Shown here: in pieces, positions 53,817 to 64,000 of the stretch
Numbering within the stretch: the first letter of the stretch is position 1
How the letters are laid out: every line of letters begins with the position of its first letter
NCBI GenBank assembly: GCA_916048095.2
Contig: OU696570.1
Coordinates: 10,028,316-10,092,315, forward strand
DNA: 64,000 nt
Direction: 5' to 3'
DNA from: Sacculina carcini
Taxonomy: Eukaryota > Arthropoda > Thecostraca > Sacculinidae
Made by a program: the position numbers and the translations under genes
The notes under the pieces: model-generated
Databases searched by the model: none
What the model was told of the DNA's origin: nothing
The model's input: the letters and a program-made list of their open reading frames with translations, nothing else

Positions 53817-54333
53817 GCTTAGATTAAAACAATGCTATTCCGATATTTCGTCATATCAAATTTAGGCCAAATTGCATGCATCAAAATCTCACCGTATTTA
53901 TCCTCAGAGAATGGAGTACTTTCAACACTTCTAAGTAACATGTTCATCACACCAGCCTCAGCTTTCATTGGTATATAACCTTATGACTCAGAATACATAT
54001 TTTTAATGTATTGGTTGTTTTGAAATGATACGCGGTTGACTCGAGGTGGGCCGCATGGCCACACAATCAGAGGTTCGGGAGCCATATCCCGCTGCGGGAT
54101 GGAAGACCGCTGCAAAGTCATAACACAGCGTGAACGGCCATTGTTTCACACAACGGCTCTGGCCGCACCGCTAACAAACTAACCGAGCATGACTTGGGGA
54201 CTGTCTCTGACCAGATGAAGCAATCTTTTAATGATTGTACAACTTCTCGACGTACAAGGGAAAGAAAGGACACACTCATTTTGACCACCACATACTACAG
54301 TGAGAGATAGAGTGTGCTGGAACCGTATGTTCA

Positions 54334-54560
54334 TCAGCCGTGCGTCTGCCTAATTGTGAACGCCCCGCTGCTCCACAGAACACAAAGACGGATTGTTGTG
54401 ACTGTAAAGACGTGTCCAAAGAAATTGATGGTGCCAGATGTTGTAGTGATCTCCAGTGGGCACACAATTAGCTCGGCGCTGTAATGGTATCCAGCCAGAC
54501 TGTCCTCGAACTGCAGCATACTACTGGACATGTTTACTCTCACTGATAACTCGCGCGCTC
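54334..54560 (-). other. Unassigned exon-like open segment
   Basis: The minus strand after TTATCAG reads MSSSMLQFEDSLAGYHYSAEL and continues to a stop near 54334. Composition looks protein-like and it is not part of a repeat. No family recognised and no donor seen. Confidence 0.2.
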
Positions 54561-54904
54561 TTCATATAAGCGTCTTTCATCTAGGCCAATCTTTGGCCTT
54601 CATGCCTGCTGAGATCATATGGCCCGGCAGGCACACATGTGTGCATGTTTGTCTGTATGTGTGCGAGTGAGTGCTTTCAGTGTGGATTGAGTTGTGTTTC
54701 ACTGGTGCTGCTTCGAGATGGCACGCTGACCGGACGCTGACAGTTGTCACCCTCTCGGCTGATTTACAACGCACAAACCCACAGTCCATTGACTCGGCGC
54801 GACATCCACACCACTCGCTTAGCTGTGTCGTTTGATGTTTGTTTGTGTGCGCGTTAGTGGCATGTGTGTATGCGAGTGTGTGCGTGCGTATGTGTGTGTA
54901 TGTG

Positions 54905-55153
54905 AGTGTGCTGCCAGGGCAATAACGACAGTGCAGAGGTCTCGGTGTGTGCCACTGCCGACCGTAATGTGACCGTAGACCACGTGGAGCAGTCGGAGCA
55001 AGTCCACTCAAGAATGTCGATCTCATATGGCATTCCAGCAGTTGAAGCCGAGTAGACGACATTAATGCCATTTTCCCACGAACGCTGTGTTGACAGTGTT
55101 TTCTCCGATCTACAAGAACGAAGTAGCAGCACAAAACTCAAGACACGATGCAA
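54905..55153 (-). other. Unassigned exon-like open segment
   Basis: Minus-strand open segment (KTLSTQRSWENGINVVYSA...) ending where a TG/CA repeat begins at about 54905. Possibly an exon of the same unknown gene as 54334-54560. Confidence 0.2.
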
Positions 55154-55437
55154 TGTTTACATGGAACATTTGTTAGGATCTACCGATCATATTGCCAATG
55201 TGACCAATCACCTATAACGTGGACATAGATGTGAAATTAGAATAATTACACAAACACATGCTTACGAATCAATGGCTACTCATTTTATCAATACCATAAC
55301 TGATTTATGGACTACTTTATCCTTGTTTTTTAATGATCTCTCGCATTAAATTACTTCTCCAGATATCTCGAGATTGGAAATTAGACTCTGAATTTAGAAT
55401 CTGTACATATACAATTATGTACTTTGAATTTCCGATA

Positions 55438-55700
55438 TTACTTCAGATTTGCTCCTATCGTTGATGAGTATCTGTAAGCTCTCAACGCCCAACATTTCCA
55501 ATAGCTTGTTGATACATGATAACAAGATGAGCTGTAACCAAATATGTCGTCTTCTGGGGTCACTTCCAGGCGTTTCATCTTGCCGTTATCAGTGCAAATG
55601 GATCGACCGATGACTATGACTCTACCGAACAACCCTGACTGTTGGGCATCGAATCGGAGCAGCATCGGGACTCTACCGCTTTTCGGAACATTAGAGGAGT
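55438..55700 (-). other. Unassigned exon-like open segment
   Basis: Minus-strand open segment containing LFGRVIVIGRSICTDNGKMK and EVTPEDDIFGYSSSC. The plus strand is also open over part of it, so the coding strand is undecided. Confidence 0.2.
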
Positions 55701-55969
55701 TTGTCGATTACCATCTGAGATTTTCACGGAAATGCTTGACAATACAACTCAATCACAACCATATGCGAGCGAAGTGAATACTTTGAGAGAAGAGTCTGAG
55801 AGAAACGGGCTGACGAATTCCGCTAGTAATTCATTGACCACTCGCTCAACGGCTCCAGCCTGCAAAACAAGTTGTCATGTACAATGTTAACTAGGCTCGT
55901 TATCCGCGCCAGGTATGCGTATCTGTTTGCACGTGTGAGTGTGTATGTGAACGTATCGTCCAGTCAGCC

Positions 55970-56090
55970 GCCGAGCGTTATGCCGGCAACGCCTGGGAGT
56001 GCACGCGCTTGTGAGGCAGTGAGTGCCTCTTCGCTCACCCACCAGCCATTAGTCAACGGTAGCGCCCCACTCAGTGGCAAGTCTAGGTGA
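55970..56090 (+). other. Unassigned Ser/Pro-rich open segment after a TG tract
   Basis: The plus strand reads SSSQPPSVMPATPGSARACE to GSAPLSGKSR, followed by AGGTGACA, a possible donor. Composition resembles a linker exon. No motif. Confidence 0.2.
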
Positions 56091-56935
56091 CAGCAAGAAG
56101 GCGATGGACTGAGACAACCCCAAGTATATATCTCGCCCCCCACCCACCAATCGATATACTCGATATATTTATTCTAAATTGACGAGCTATTATTTCTATT
56201 TTATTTTATTTATTATTATTATTTATTCCATGACAATGACGGTACACAGTTCCATTTTCCACTTAAGAGTCGATTACTCTTTCTCCATAGGAAAACTTCC
56301 TGATGCCGCCACTGGTACTCCTGTGCAGTACCACGTAACCTCTGAGACGACGCCTACTGGCTATCTGACAAGAATATCTGTCTGTCTGTGTGTCTGTATA
56401 TCTGTCTGTCTGTGTGTCCGCTCGTGTGGGTGTGTGTCCTTGTGTGTCCGTGTGTGTGTCCGTGTGTGTGTGTGTGTGTCTGTACGTCGATGTGTACGTT
56501 TGTGCATCGCTAATGATGACTAGATATGCAAGGTTCCTGGTGATTAAGGCGGTCGTTCCTGTGTCGACATCCAGGCTCGTCTCAGTCGCACAACAACGCA
56601 CCACCCGCCGGATACAGGCACCAACAACGAACCAGAGCAATGACGCAAATGATAGGCAGTGAAATATCAATGCAATATGAGCCGATAGCAGTGAATTGTG
56701 GGAAAACTATCGTGATATTTGAACAGCAGCATTCTATATGCGTTCAATTGCAATCATATTGTGAATTTCAGATAGGATTTGATCGGGCGTCGGCTGAATT
56801 CAAACTATTTCGGAGTTGGACGCTTCTAACAAATGAGATGTTTTGTTCAGGCCTTTCATATCACAATAGAAAATAATTTTATTTCACCAGGCAGCTCAAG
56901 ATTATATAGCAAACACACACTGAGCTTTCCCCTAT

Positions 56936-57300
56936 ATACTCGTATATACCGCAAGACTTCTATTAGAACGGCATGTTGTTCTATCTTACAAGCCTTCCCC
57001 TGTAGTGACCTTCAATTAGAGATGTCGTTCAATTAGAGGGTGCCGTTCTATTTTTCGACTAGCTGGTCAGAATTTTGAGATGATATGGTACATTGTATGG
57101 ATGAAAAACACCCAAACAACCTACATATATATATTTAACAAATGACACAACTACAGAATTATTACTGAAATTAATCATAAATTCACTAACAAAAATCAGT
57201 TAGTCATAGCTATTGCTATAAGAGAAGAATTCATCAGTAACGTAACTTTCAACTAGGGGTGTCGTTCTTTTAGAGATTTTACGATTATACGATTTTACGA
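56936..57300 (+). mobile_element. pogo/Tigger-like MITE
   Basis: Left ACTTCTATTAGAACGGCAT and right inverse GTAAAATCTCTAAAAGAACG are related ends. The interior shares TTCAATTAGAGGGTGCCG and CTAGCTGGTCA with 21139-21255. A palindromic TA-rich stretch (57297-57335) follows. Confidence 0.6.
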
Positions 57301-57534
57301 TACGATATATATATATATATATATCGTATCGTATATATCTTAGTCTACATATATATACTTCTGGCATGCACATATACGAGCGTAGCGGGTGAATGGCTGT
57401 TGTGCGCGCCCACGATCAAGCACACAAACACACCAGATGGCGACCGCTTCATGAGCTGCAGTCAGGCGTGCTCCTCATATTTTGCCATCCATTGACGCCG
57501 TCCGTGTCTATGGGCACGTCCCTGTGTATTTGTG

Positions 57535-58171
57535 CGTGTGTGTGTGTGTGTGTGTGTCGTTCGGACATTAACTGTGTTGGTGTGTGTGTGTGTGTTTGTT
57601 AGGGGGTCGTATGACTGCGTGTTTTCACCAGACGAATTAATATAGCACGCCCCCATATATATACACACACCGCGTTGTGGTGATGGCGATGGCTGTGCTG
57701 TGCTGGGGGCAGGGGGGGGGGCACAGCAGCCGGTGTTGACAGGTGGGGGGACTGGGGAGGGAGAGGACGAGATGGCAAGAGGGAGATTATATTGAATAAA
57801 AGAATGGCAGTGTGGGCTGCGTAAAAAGCCGGTGCAGTCTGGTGCGTATATCTGATATATGTCAGTAAATACGCGTGCGGCTGTCTGCCTGCCTATGTGT
57901 GCGTGTGTGTGTATGCGGAATCCAATAAAGTAGGTGCCACAACACGCAGAGACACGCAGCACACAGCCCTTGTCATCGCGGTGCAATCTCATGCCATACT
58001 CTGCCTCTGTCCGCAAACAAACAAGAGTACCCACACACACACACACACAAGCACACACACACACACACCAGCACACACGCACACGCACACGCACAAAAAC
58101 ACAAAGCATCTAGGTATTGCATTGCTGCCCTTTAGAAGAGTCTGTGGGCAAATGCCTCAGCTGCTCCTTCT

Positions 58172-58223
<52 letters not shown>

Positions 58224-58230
58224 TATGTGT
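57535..58230. repeat. Cluster of (TG)n and (CA)n tracts
   Basis: TG at 57536-57557 and 57580-57598, CA at 58030-58098, TG at 58174-58230. A G9 run occurs near 57711. Unique sequence between them shows no gene. Confidence 0.85.
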
Positions 58231-58806
58231 GTTGATGGATTGGAGAGTGTGGAGGACAGACAGTTGCTAGCAGGCTCGTCATTCGTCGACCACTGCGCTG
58301 TCCTAATTACACGCTCGGACAAAGCTCACGATATCTCTGGCCGAGTGTCAAATATCGTGCTCAAACGCGTTTATCTATGTGTATGTGTGCACGTATGCAT
58401 GCATGTATGTGATATTGGTGTTGATGATACGAGAAGTGGCAAAACAATTTTGCACATACGAAATCATCTCTCATTATTTCATATCGATCTCATTTGTGTG
58501 TATCAGACTTTGTATGCGATTTTCCCGCCCTCGATGATGCTACTTACAGATCTCTCTCTCTCTCTATCTCTCTCTCTCGCTGATGCTGGTGATTCGCACG
58601 GCGCCAACATCAAACAAGCTGGAAAGGCCATTCTTGACTAATTGTTCTATCGCTATATTCGGTGTTTGTATGGTTATTGTTGTTGTATTTGTGGTCGCTC
58701 AGTTGAATGGAGGCGTTCGTGGAATTCTCGAAGGTGCTGTCAAGCCCAAGTGAGTGTCAATATTTTATGCTACTACTGGTAATGGCTGCTTTCTGTTGCT
58801 ATGGCT

Positions 58807-59085
58807 TGGCCCCGATCGTAGTCGAGTGGCTAAAACAACCGCTTTGTGCACGGGAGGTCCAGGGTTCGATTCCCTGGCGAAGTGAAGCCTGTTTCTCAAA
58901 GGTATAGCACAATTTCCACGTGGCGGGGTTTGTATGCTCGCACCCGTGCAGTTGTCTATGCTGGCCGTAACTGTCAGATAACTCGTGTGTGGCGAACTGA
59001 TCTGCGGTGTACCAGCCGAGGCCTTGAGGCTTTGCCGCCGCAAAATCACGCTCGAACCTACCCCTCTCCAACACTGTGTTCAAAT
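58807..59085 (+). mobile_element. tRNA-derived SINE (plus strand)
   Basis: A box TAGTCGAGTGG (58819-58829) and a consensus-like B box GGTTCGATTCC (58863-58873) flanked by CCAGG/CCTGG. The 5' end cannot pair with the 3' side as an acceptor stem. A body follows (TTTCTCAAAGGTATAGCACA...). Confidence 0.65.
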
Positions 59086-59554
59086 GCGCAATGATGTATG
59101 TGAATGGTCGTTGTTATGCCATCTGCTCACTTTTCAGTATATTGACTGTGCGTGCGTGCGTGCGTGTGTAAGCAAGTACATTTGCCACACCATGTAATAA
59201 ATTAAAATAAGACAGTAAAAAAACCAATAACTGAAGTCAACAAGTCAATCGAGCCGCAGCTGCTGGGTGGACTTATCATTTCAATCAATTGTGACGACAA
59301 TTACGACCGGCAACACGTGAAAATCGACTGAAATATAGAAATATATCAATACAGGTACAAATAGTTATATATGTGTGATTGATACAACCATTGTATTTGT
59401 GATAATACCTCGTATACTATAACACACATACACATGTACAATGACATAGCCAAATGGGATATTGAGTGGTGATATACAGTGTATATAATATGTTTTAGAG
59501 GTGTGGCACACATTTTTTTCACAGTGCTTATATAATATATGTAGATGCTGAGTG

Positions 59555-59564
59555 TGTATGTGTG

Positions 59565-59648
<84 letters not shown>
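59555..59648 (+). repeat. (TG)n microsatellite
   Basis: About 94 bp, nearly pure. Confidence 0.95.
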
Positions 59649-59650
<2 letters not shown>

Positions 59651-59937
59651 CGCACGACCATGTGAGCATTGGCGGTGTTCATCTGTGTGTAACGGTCGAT
59701 AATGACCCTCTGGCTCATGATGTGGCCAATTAGGACTGTAGTTGTACGAATTCATGCACACCGACACACACACACATACACACACACGCACTCATACATA
59801 CGTATGCCTAACTGCACTATTGCACGGCTTGCGAACAGGTAGCAAGTACGGATCAGTGGTAGATCAGTGATAATTGTTTTTATCAGTGGTCTTTAACCAG
59901 GAGGACAGGGTAATAAATTCAATGCAATGGTGTTGGT

Positions 59938-60075
59938 CAGAGGTTCTTAACCGGGGGTACGAAACCAGTTATTTAGGAGCGCGAATATTCCTGTGAAAAT
60001 TAAAGAAAAGGGGATGGGAGAACTGACATCATATTTGAAAAGCGTGCGAACACAGAAAAAGGTTAAGAACCACTG
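59938..60075 (-). mobile_element. hAT-type MITE, short
   Basis: Ends CAGAGGTTCTTAACC and, inverted, CAGTGGTTCTTAACC. It shares GTTCGCA-type subterminal sequence with 53503-53816. No clear target duplication. Confidence 0.65.
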
Positions 60076-60301
60076 ATGTAGACGATATATTTTCATATAT
60101 TGTCGTAAAACTGAATATATCCTGCTCACTAATTAGATCACTAATAATCTTCTCATTAGGTGTCTTTCTAGGATCAGATCTGGAAATGAAATGAGGAAAT
60201 TCACAATAAAGTTGACAATAAATATAGGAGTAAAGGAGGGCGAAATTATGAGCAAAGCAGATTGGAGTGTTTCGCGTGCATGACAAAGATTGTTTAGCAG
60301 T

Positions 60302-60564
60302 CACTGGAGGATCCAGAGGGGGCAACACAGGGGACTGAGGACCCCTCCCCTCCCCCTCTTCCCTTCTATCAGCTCCTCATAACCAAGAGGCTCACTGAAA
60401 GAGATCAAGAACAACATTTTCTGTAGAATAAGTTGATGTAAGCATTATCGCAAAGACGTTGCATAAAGATGTATGTACATGACCAATCGCCCTCACATTT
60501 CAGCCCCCCACCCACCCAACATTGTTTCAGTCCCTCCCAAAATTACACTCTGGATCAGCCACTG
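60302..60564 (+). mobile_element. hAT-type MITE (GGATCCAG family), copy 2
   Basis: Perfect 8-bp duplication TTAGCAGT at 60294-60301 and 60565-60572. Ends CACTGGAGGATCCAG and, inverted, CAGTGGCTGATCCAG. Same orientation as 47011-47263. Confidence 0.88.
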
Positions 60565-61070
60565 TTAGCAGTCACACGGGCGATAGTGGGGAGGACACCA
60601 AAAACACAGTCTTCATTGATGATGCAGCTTTGAAACACACAAGAGTCACAATTTACACGCAAAACACAACCATTGAACACATGCTACCAAAAACAGAATA
60701 TATTTGAATAGGCTGCTTCAGAAAATATATCTAATGACATATCAATACATAAATATAAGAGCTACATAGGAATTTAAAAAAAATTGTGAGTGCTCAAAAA
60801 CGAATTATACTATATTATATATTCATATATGATTTGAACACGTTTCAGCGCATTTGCACTGATTCTATATCAGAGTATTGCACTGATCCACTAATGAATC
60901 TTCATGATCCTCTTGAAATCTTCATGAAATCTCTTATTATCTTGGGTCCGCGCATTAATAATTCTCATACTCTCATATTACTTCAACTTGTTACCTCTTG
61001 TCTTCTTCCCGACTTCAACACCAAAACCATATTGCCGACATAAGCAAAATCATATTCTATATATTCTATA

Positions 61071-61181
<111 letters not shown>

Positions 61182-61649
61182 TTACGCTTATATGTGACAT
61201 TCTGCTGGTTTCGATCTTCATATATTAGCTTTCGTCGATCTGTACATTGTCCACTTGTTTTCTCTTTGTTTGCCTTTGTTGTTTTTTCGTTGACGTCATG
61301 CGTACCCGTGTTTTACAGGTGCTATATCAAATATATGTTTGATGCTTCATTCTCAAAGATGCTAATATTCAGATTGATGTGACCAGAAAACACAGAGTAA
61401 ACTGCCTATAACACTCATGAAAAGTACACCTAAACAAACAGCGCAATTTCGCTAAGTCAAATTTCCGATGAAAACGACCAACAGAGGATAGCTAACAGGA
61501 TCTTGGACCATGAGAAAATCGTGACAGGCAAAACCGTCGGTGTATACCTTAAAAAACTTGGACACATTAGCTTTCACTAACTGAGGGCATATATAGACGC
61601 ACATTGAAAGCGAAATCGAACATAATATAACCGTCTCTGTTTGATGGAC

Positions 61650-61875
61650 TCATAAATCGGTCGATAAAACGTGGGTCCCTGTCGGGATGCAGTTTTCTAC
61701 CAGCTGAACGGAGTAGGTGTAGGAGCGGTCTAGCACACTCACTTGAGTGTCGAGTGTAATGCTGCGCGACACCCTGCCAGCCACTCCTCTGCCAGGGACG
61801 ACACTTCTCTTGGAAGCTGGCCAAACCATCACATACTGGCACGACAGTGTCTCCGCGGTGAACACTGCGTCAAGC
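61650..61875 (-). other. Unassigned exon-like open segment
   Basis: After a possible acceptor (TTGACGCAG) the minus strand reads FTAETLSCQYVMVWPASKRS and stays open for about 72 codons to TDL-stop. Non-repetitive and protein-like, but no family recognised. Confidence 0.25.
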
Positions 61876-62059
61876 TTGGCACAGAGACATTAGAATGACG
61901 ACAAAGTGGATGAGTATGTGTGTGTGTGTATATGTGTATGTGTGTGTGGGGAGGGGGAGGGGGGTAGGTGCTTGCGAGAGGCCTGAAGGCTGGCGCGCTT
62001 GAATATCGGCCAAAAGGGTAGCTGAAGCTAGCCGTCGATCATTGAAACGATACACTACC

Positions 62060-62963
62060 AGATATGCAAAATGTGCAGTAATGTAAACTTGTCAATTGCA
62101 CCAAGGTAGTTTATAGCAGTTTTATAGCAAGTACACACACACACATGTATACATAATTATCAAGTATATAAACTTCTAGTTTACTATATTCCTACGCAAA
62201 TTCGCGGAGGAATATAGCGCTGGCTAACAGCCAGCGCTCACTCCTTGAAAAATGAAAGTTTTCTATATATCAAAAAGTATGTGGATATTGTGTGTATTTA
62301 TCAGCATTAACACATTCACATACACATTATACTTTGCTGTCCATTTTGGTTCGAATATATTTGATGTATATGAGTGTGTGTGTGTGTGTGTCTTGCAGGT
62401 ATGTTTCATGCCAGCTGGGGAAAATGGGGAGGGGGAACGGAGACGGGGGCCAATTCAGCGTTGTTGGCCATTCTTTCCGCAATACTTACCTGGAGGAATT
62501 TGCTAGCTCGCATATTGCGCTTTGAGGTCGACTTCTGGAAATCGCCACCGTGCATGAGTGCGTGTGTGTGTGTGTGTGTGTCTAGAGAGATTTGCAGTGG
62601 TCGCAATCTGTTGCGTTTCCGCTAGATAAATTGCAGTCGGGTGTCAGAATGGTCGCCTGATCGCATACAAACGTGGTGGCCAGTGTAGAGCGCCCAGCAA
62701 ACCAGTTGTTACACATTCCCCAGCCATTCCCGAGTAATTTCCGAGTGGCAGCGTCAGGTGAGTGGATGTCTCACTCGACCATCCTTCAAGATACACATAA
62801 TACAACATGGCACGCACTTTGCACGTTGTCGCACACAAAGCATCACACAACAGCACCACCGAAAATCAGAATTGACAGAGAATGAGGCAACGGATGGAAA
62901 GAGTATTGGGGAAGAATGGGGGGCGCGAAAGAGCGCAGTAGATTCGGCCAGAAACATACCCAA

Positions 62964-63015
<52 letters not shown>

Positions 63016-64000
63016 ACACGCTTCAGTAGACATTCATCATGTTAGATCGGGGAGTGTGTGGGCGCGTGCCTATGTCGCCCCTCATGCACAATCTCCCTTT
63101 TGCGTCTGCACAGTGTATGCTCACAGATGCGTGAAGCGTCTGGCGTGTGTATGTGTCTGTGTATGTGTGTATGTATGTGTGTGTATGTTTGTGTGAATAT
63201 GTATGTGTGTATGTATGTGTGTGTATGTATGTATGTGTGTCTGTGTATGTGAGAATACGTATGTTTGTGCGTATGTGAGCATGCATGTATGTATGTGTGT
63301 GTGTGTGTGTGTGTATGTATGTGTGTGTGTGTGTGTGTGTGTGAACACGGCCGGACGTGGTGTTTTGCGGGTATTCGGATGCACGGCTCTTACACTCTTT
63401 CTTTTGCTAACTCACTCTTCATCTCTTCCTCCTGGTCTGTTGTCAATTCTGTGTCGATACAGTGCTCGGGCACAGCATATCTGTCATTGTTATTAGAGGC
63501 TGCAGTTGGCTTGGTTCTAAATATCGGGACGTCTATCATCATGTTTCAATTATAAACCAAGTCCGATAATAAAAGACGCAGTATTCGTAAATGCTCCACT
63601 GCTATTGCTCTAAATATACGCGCAATATCACAGGCTAATACAGAGTATATCTATCTGAACAATGTCAGGACATTTGTTTATATCTGGAGATGAACCTAAG
63701 ATAAAATGGTGGTTATTGGTTGAAATGACGACCAATAAGCTTTTCAGTTTTCTTGTATATCATTGTACCGTAATAGAATTATGTACTGAATAATAAGTAA
63801 TCGAGCAAACATGAGGAAAACATTGCCTCATTGGGCCGAACATTAAATCAGGTCTTTTTTTTAAAGACCGGTGTCTTTAAGCGATTTCACATTGTGTGTC
63901 TATGCAAAACACTGAAGATGGCCATATTCAATGAGATTATGGGCGTATGCGTGGACTCAATTTGTTTGCTCTGGCGCTCGAAGGTGTTCGTGTCATCTGC
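62060..64000. other. Right edge: microsatellites and unassigned sequence
   Basis: (TG)n at about 62373-62391 and 62562-62580, (CA)n at 62970-63009, a mixed TG/TATG array at about 63145-63343. Just after the first tract, TCTTGCAG (62391-62398) is a possible acceptor before sequence open in several plus-strand frames. No gene recognised; 63560-64000 is AT-rich without features. Confidence 0.4.

Noticed and set aside
57297..57335. Regulatory palindrome of ATATAT/CGATACGATAT
   Set aside because: Simple TA-rich slippage sequence next to a MITE end; no further evidence of function.
58807..58880. A functional tRNA gene
   Set aside because: A and B boxes are good but the acceptor stem does not pair and a SINE-like body follows. 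The same applies to 4625-4688 and 16549-16645.

Overview
This is an animal nuclear genomic window. Its two recognisable host genes are spliced on canonical GT-AG introns, and introns and flanks are filled with (TG)n/(CA)n and (TA)n microsatellites and many families of decayed transposable elements. I see no bacterial operons, rRNA or CRISPR. Two tracts of the pentamer TTAGG/CCTAA (about 27.29-27.36 kb and 49.45-49.69 kb) match the arthropod-type telomere repeat. This is why I lean towards an arthropod, with only moderate confidence, because both tracts sit inside mobile elements.

Layout. (1) 1-2.5 kb: 5' half of a dead non-LTR retrotransposon (minus strand). (2) 5.15-21.5 kb: a three-exon ZIP (SLC39, ZIP1/2/3-like) zinc transporter on the plus strand. 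Its 13.9-kb second intron holds a jockey-like LINE remnant, a giant inverted-repeat DNA transposon with a CR1/L2-like LINE nested in it, an RTE-like fragment, a 3-copy tandem repeat, tRNA-derived SINE sequence and a 2.6-kb P-element relative with 47-bp terminal inverted repeats. (3) 21.5-30.1 kb: intergenic, with a foldback carrying TTAGG repeats and a PIF/Harbinger element nested in another transposon. (4) 30.16-44.24 kb: a complete RUNX transcription-factor gene on the plus strand. It has a GC-box/CCAAT-box promoter with five RUNX core motifs in 107 bp, a Runt domain split over exons 1 and 2, and a terminal VWRPY Groucho-recruitment motif. The large introns contain hAT-type MITEs and a MULE-like foldback with 9-bp target duplications. 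(5) 44.3-64 kb: mostly intergenic, with a 12-bp minisatellite, hAT MITEs with 7/8 to 8/8 target duplications (one carrying the CCTAA array), pogo-like MITE sequence, a tRNA-derived SINE, and scattered exon-like open stretches I could not assign.

The two host genes act in different processes (zinc uptake across membranes; DNA-binding developmental regulation) and share no visible functional link. They do share an odd architecture. In the ZIP gene and the 5' half of RUNX, (TG)-rich repeats sit directly against several splice sites, taking the place normally held by a polypyrimidine tract. That, the RUNX-motif cluster in the RUNX promoter, and the telomere-type arrays carried by mobile elements are the observations most worth following.
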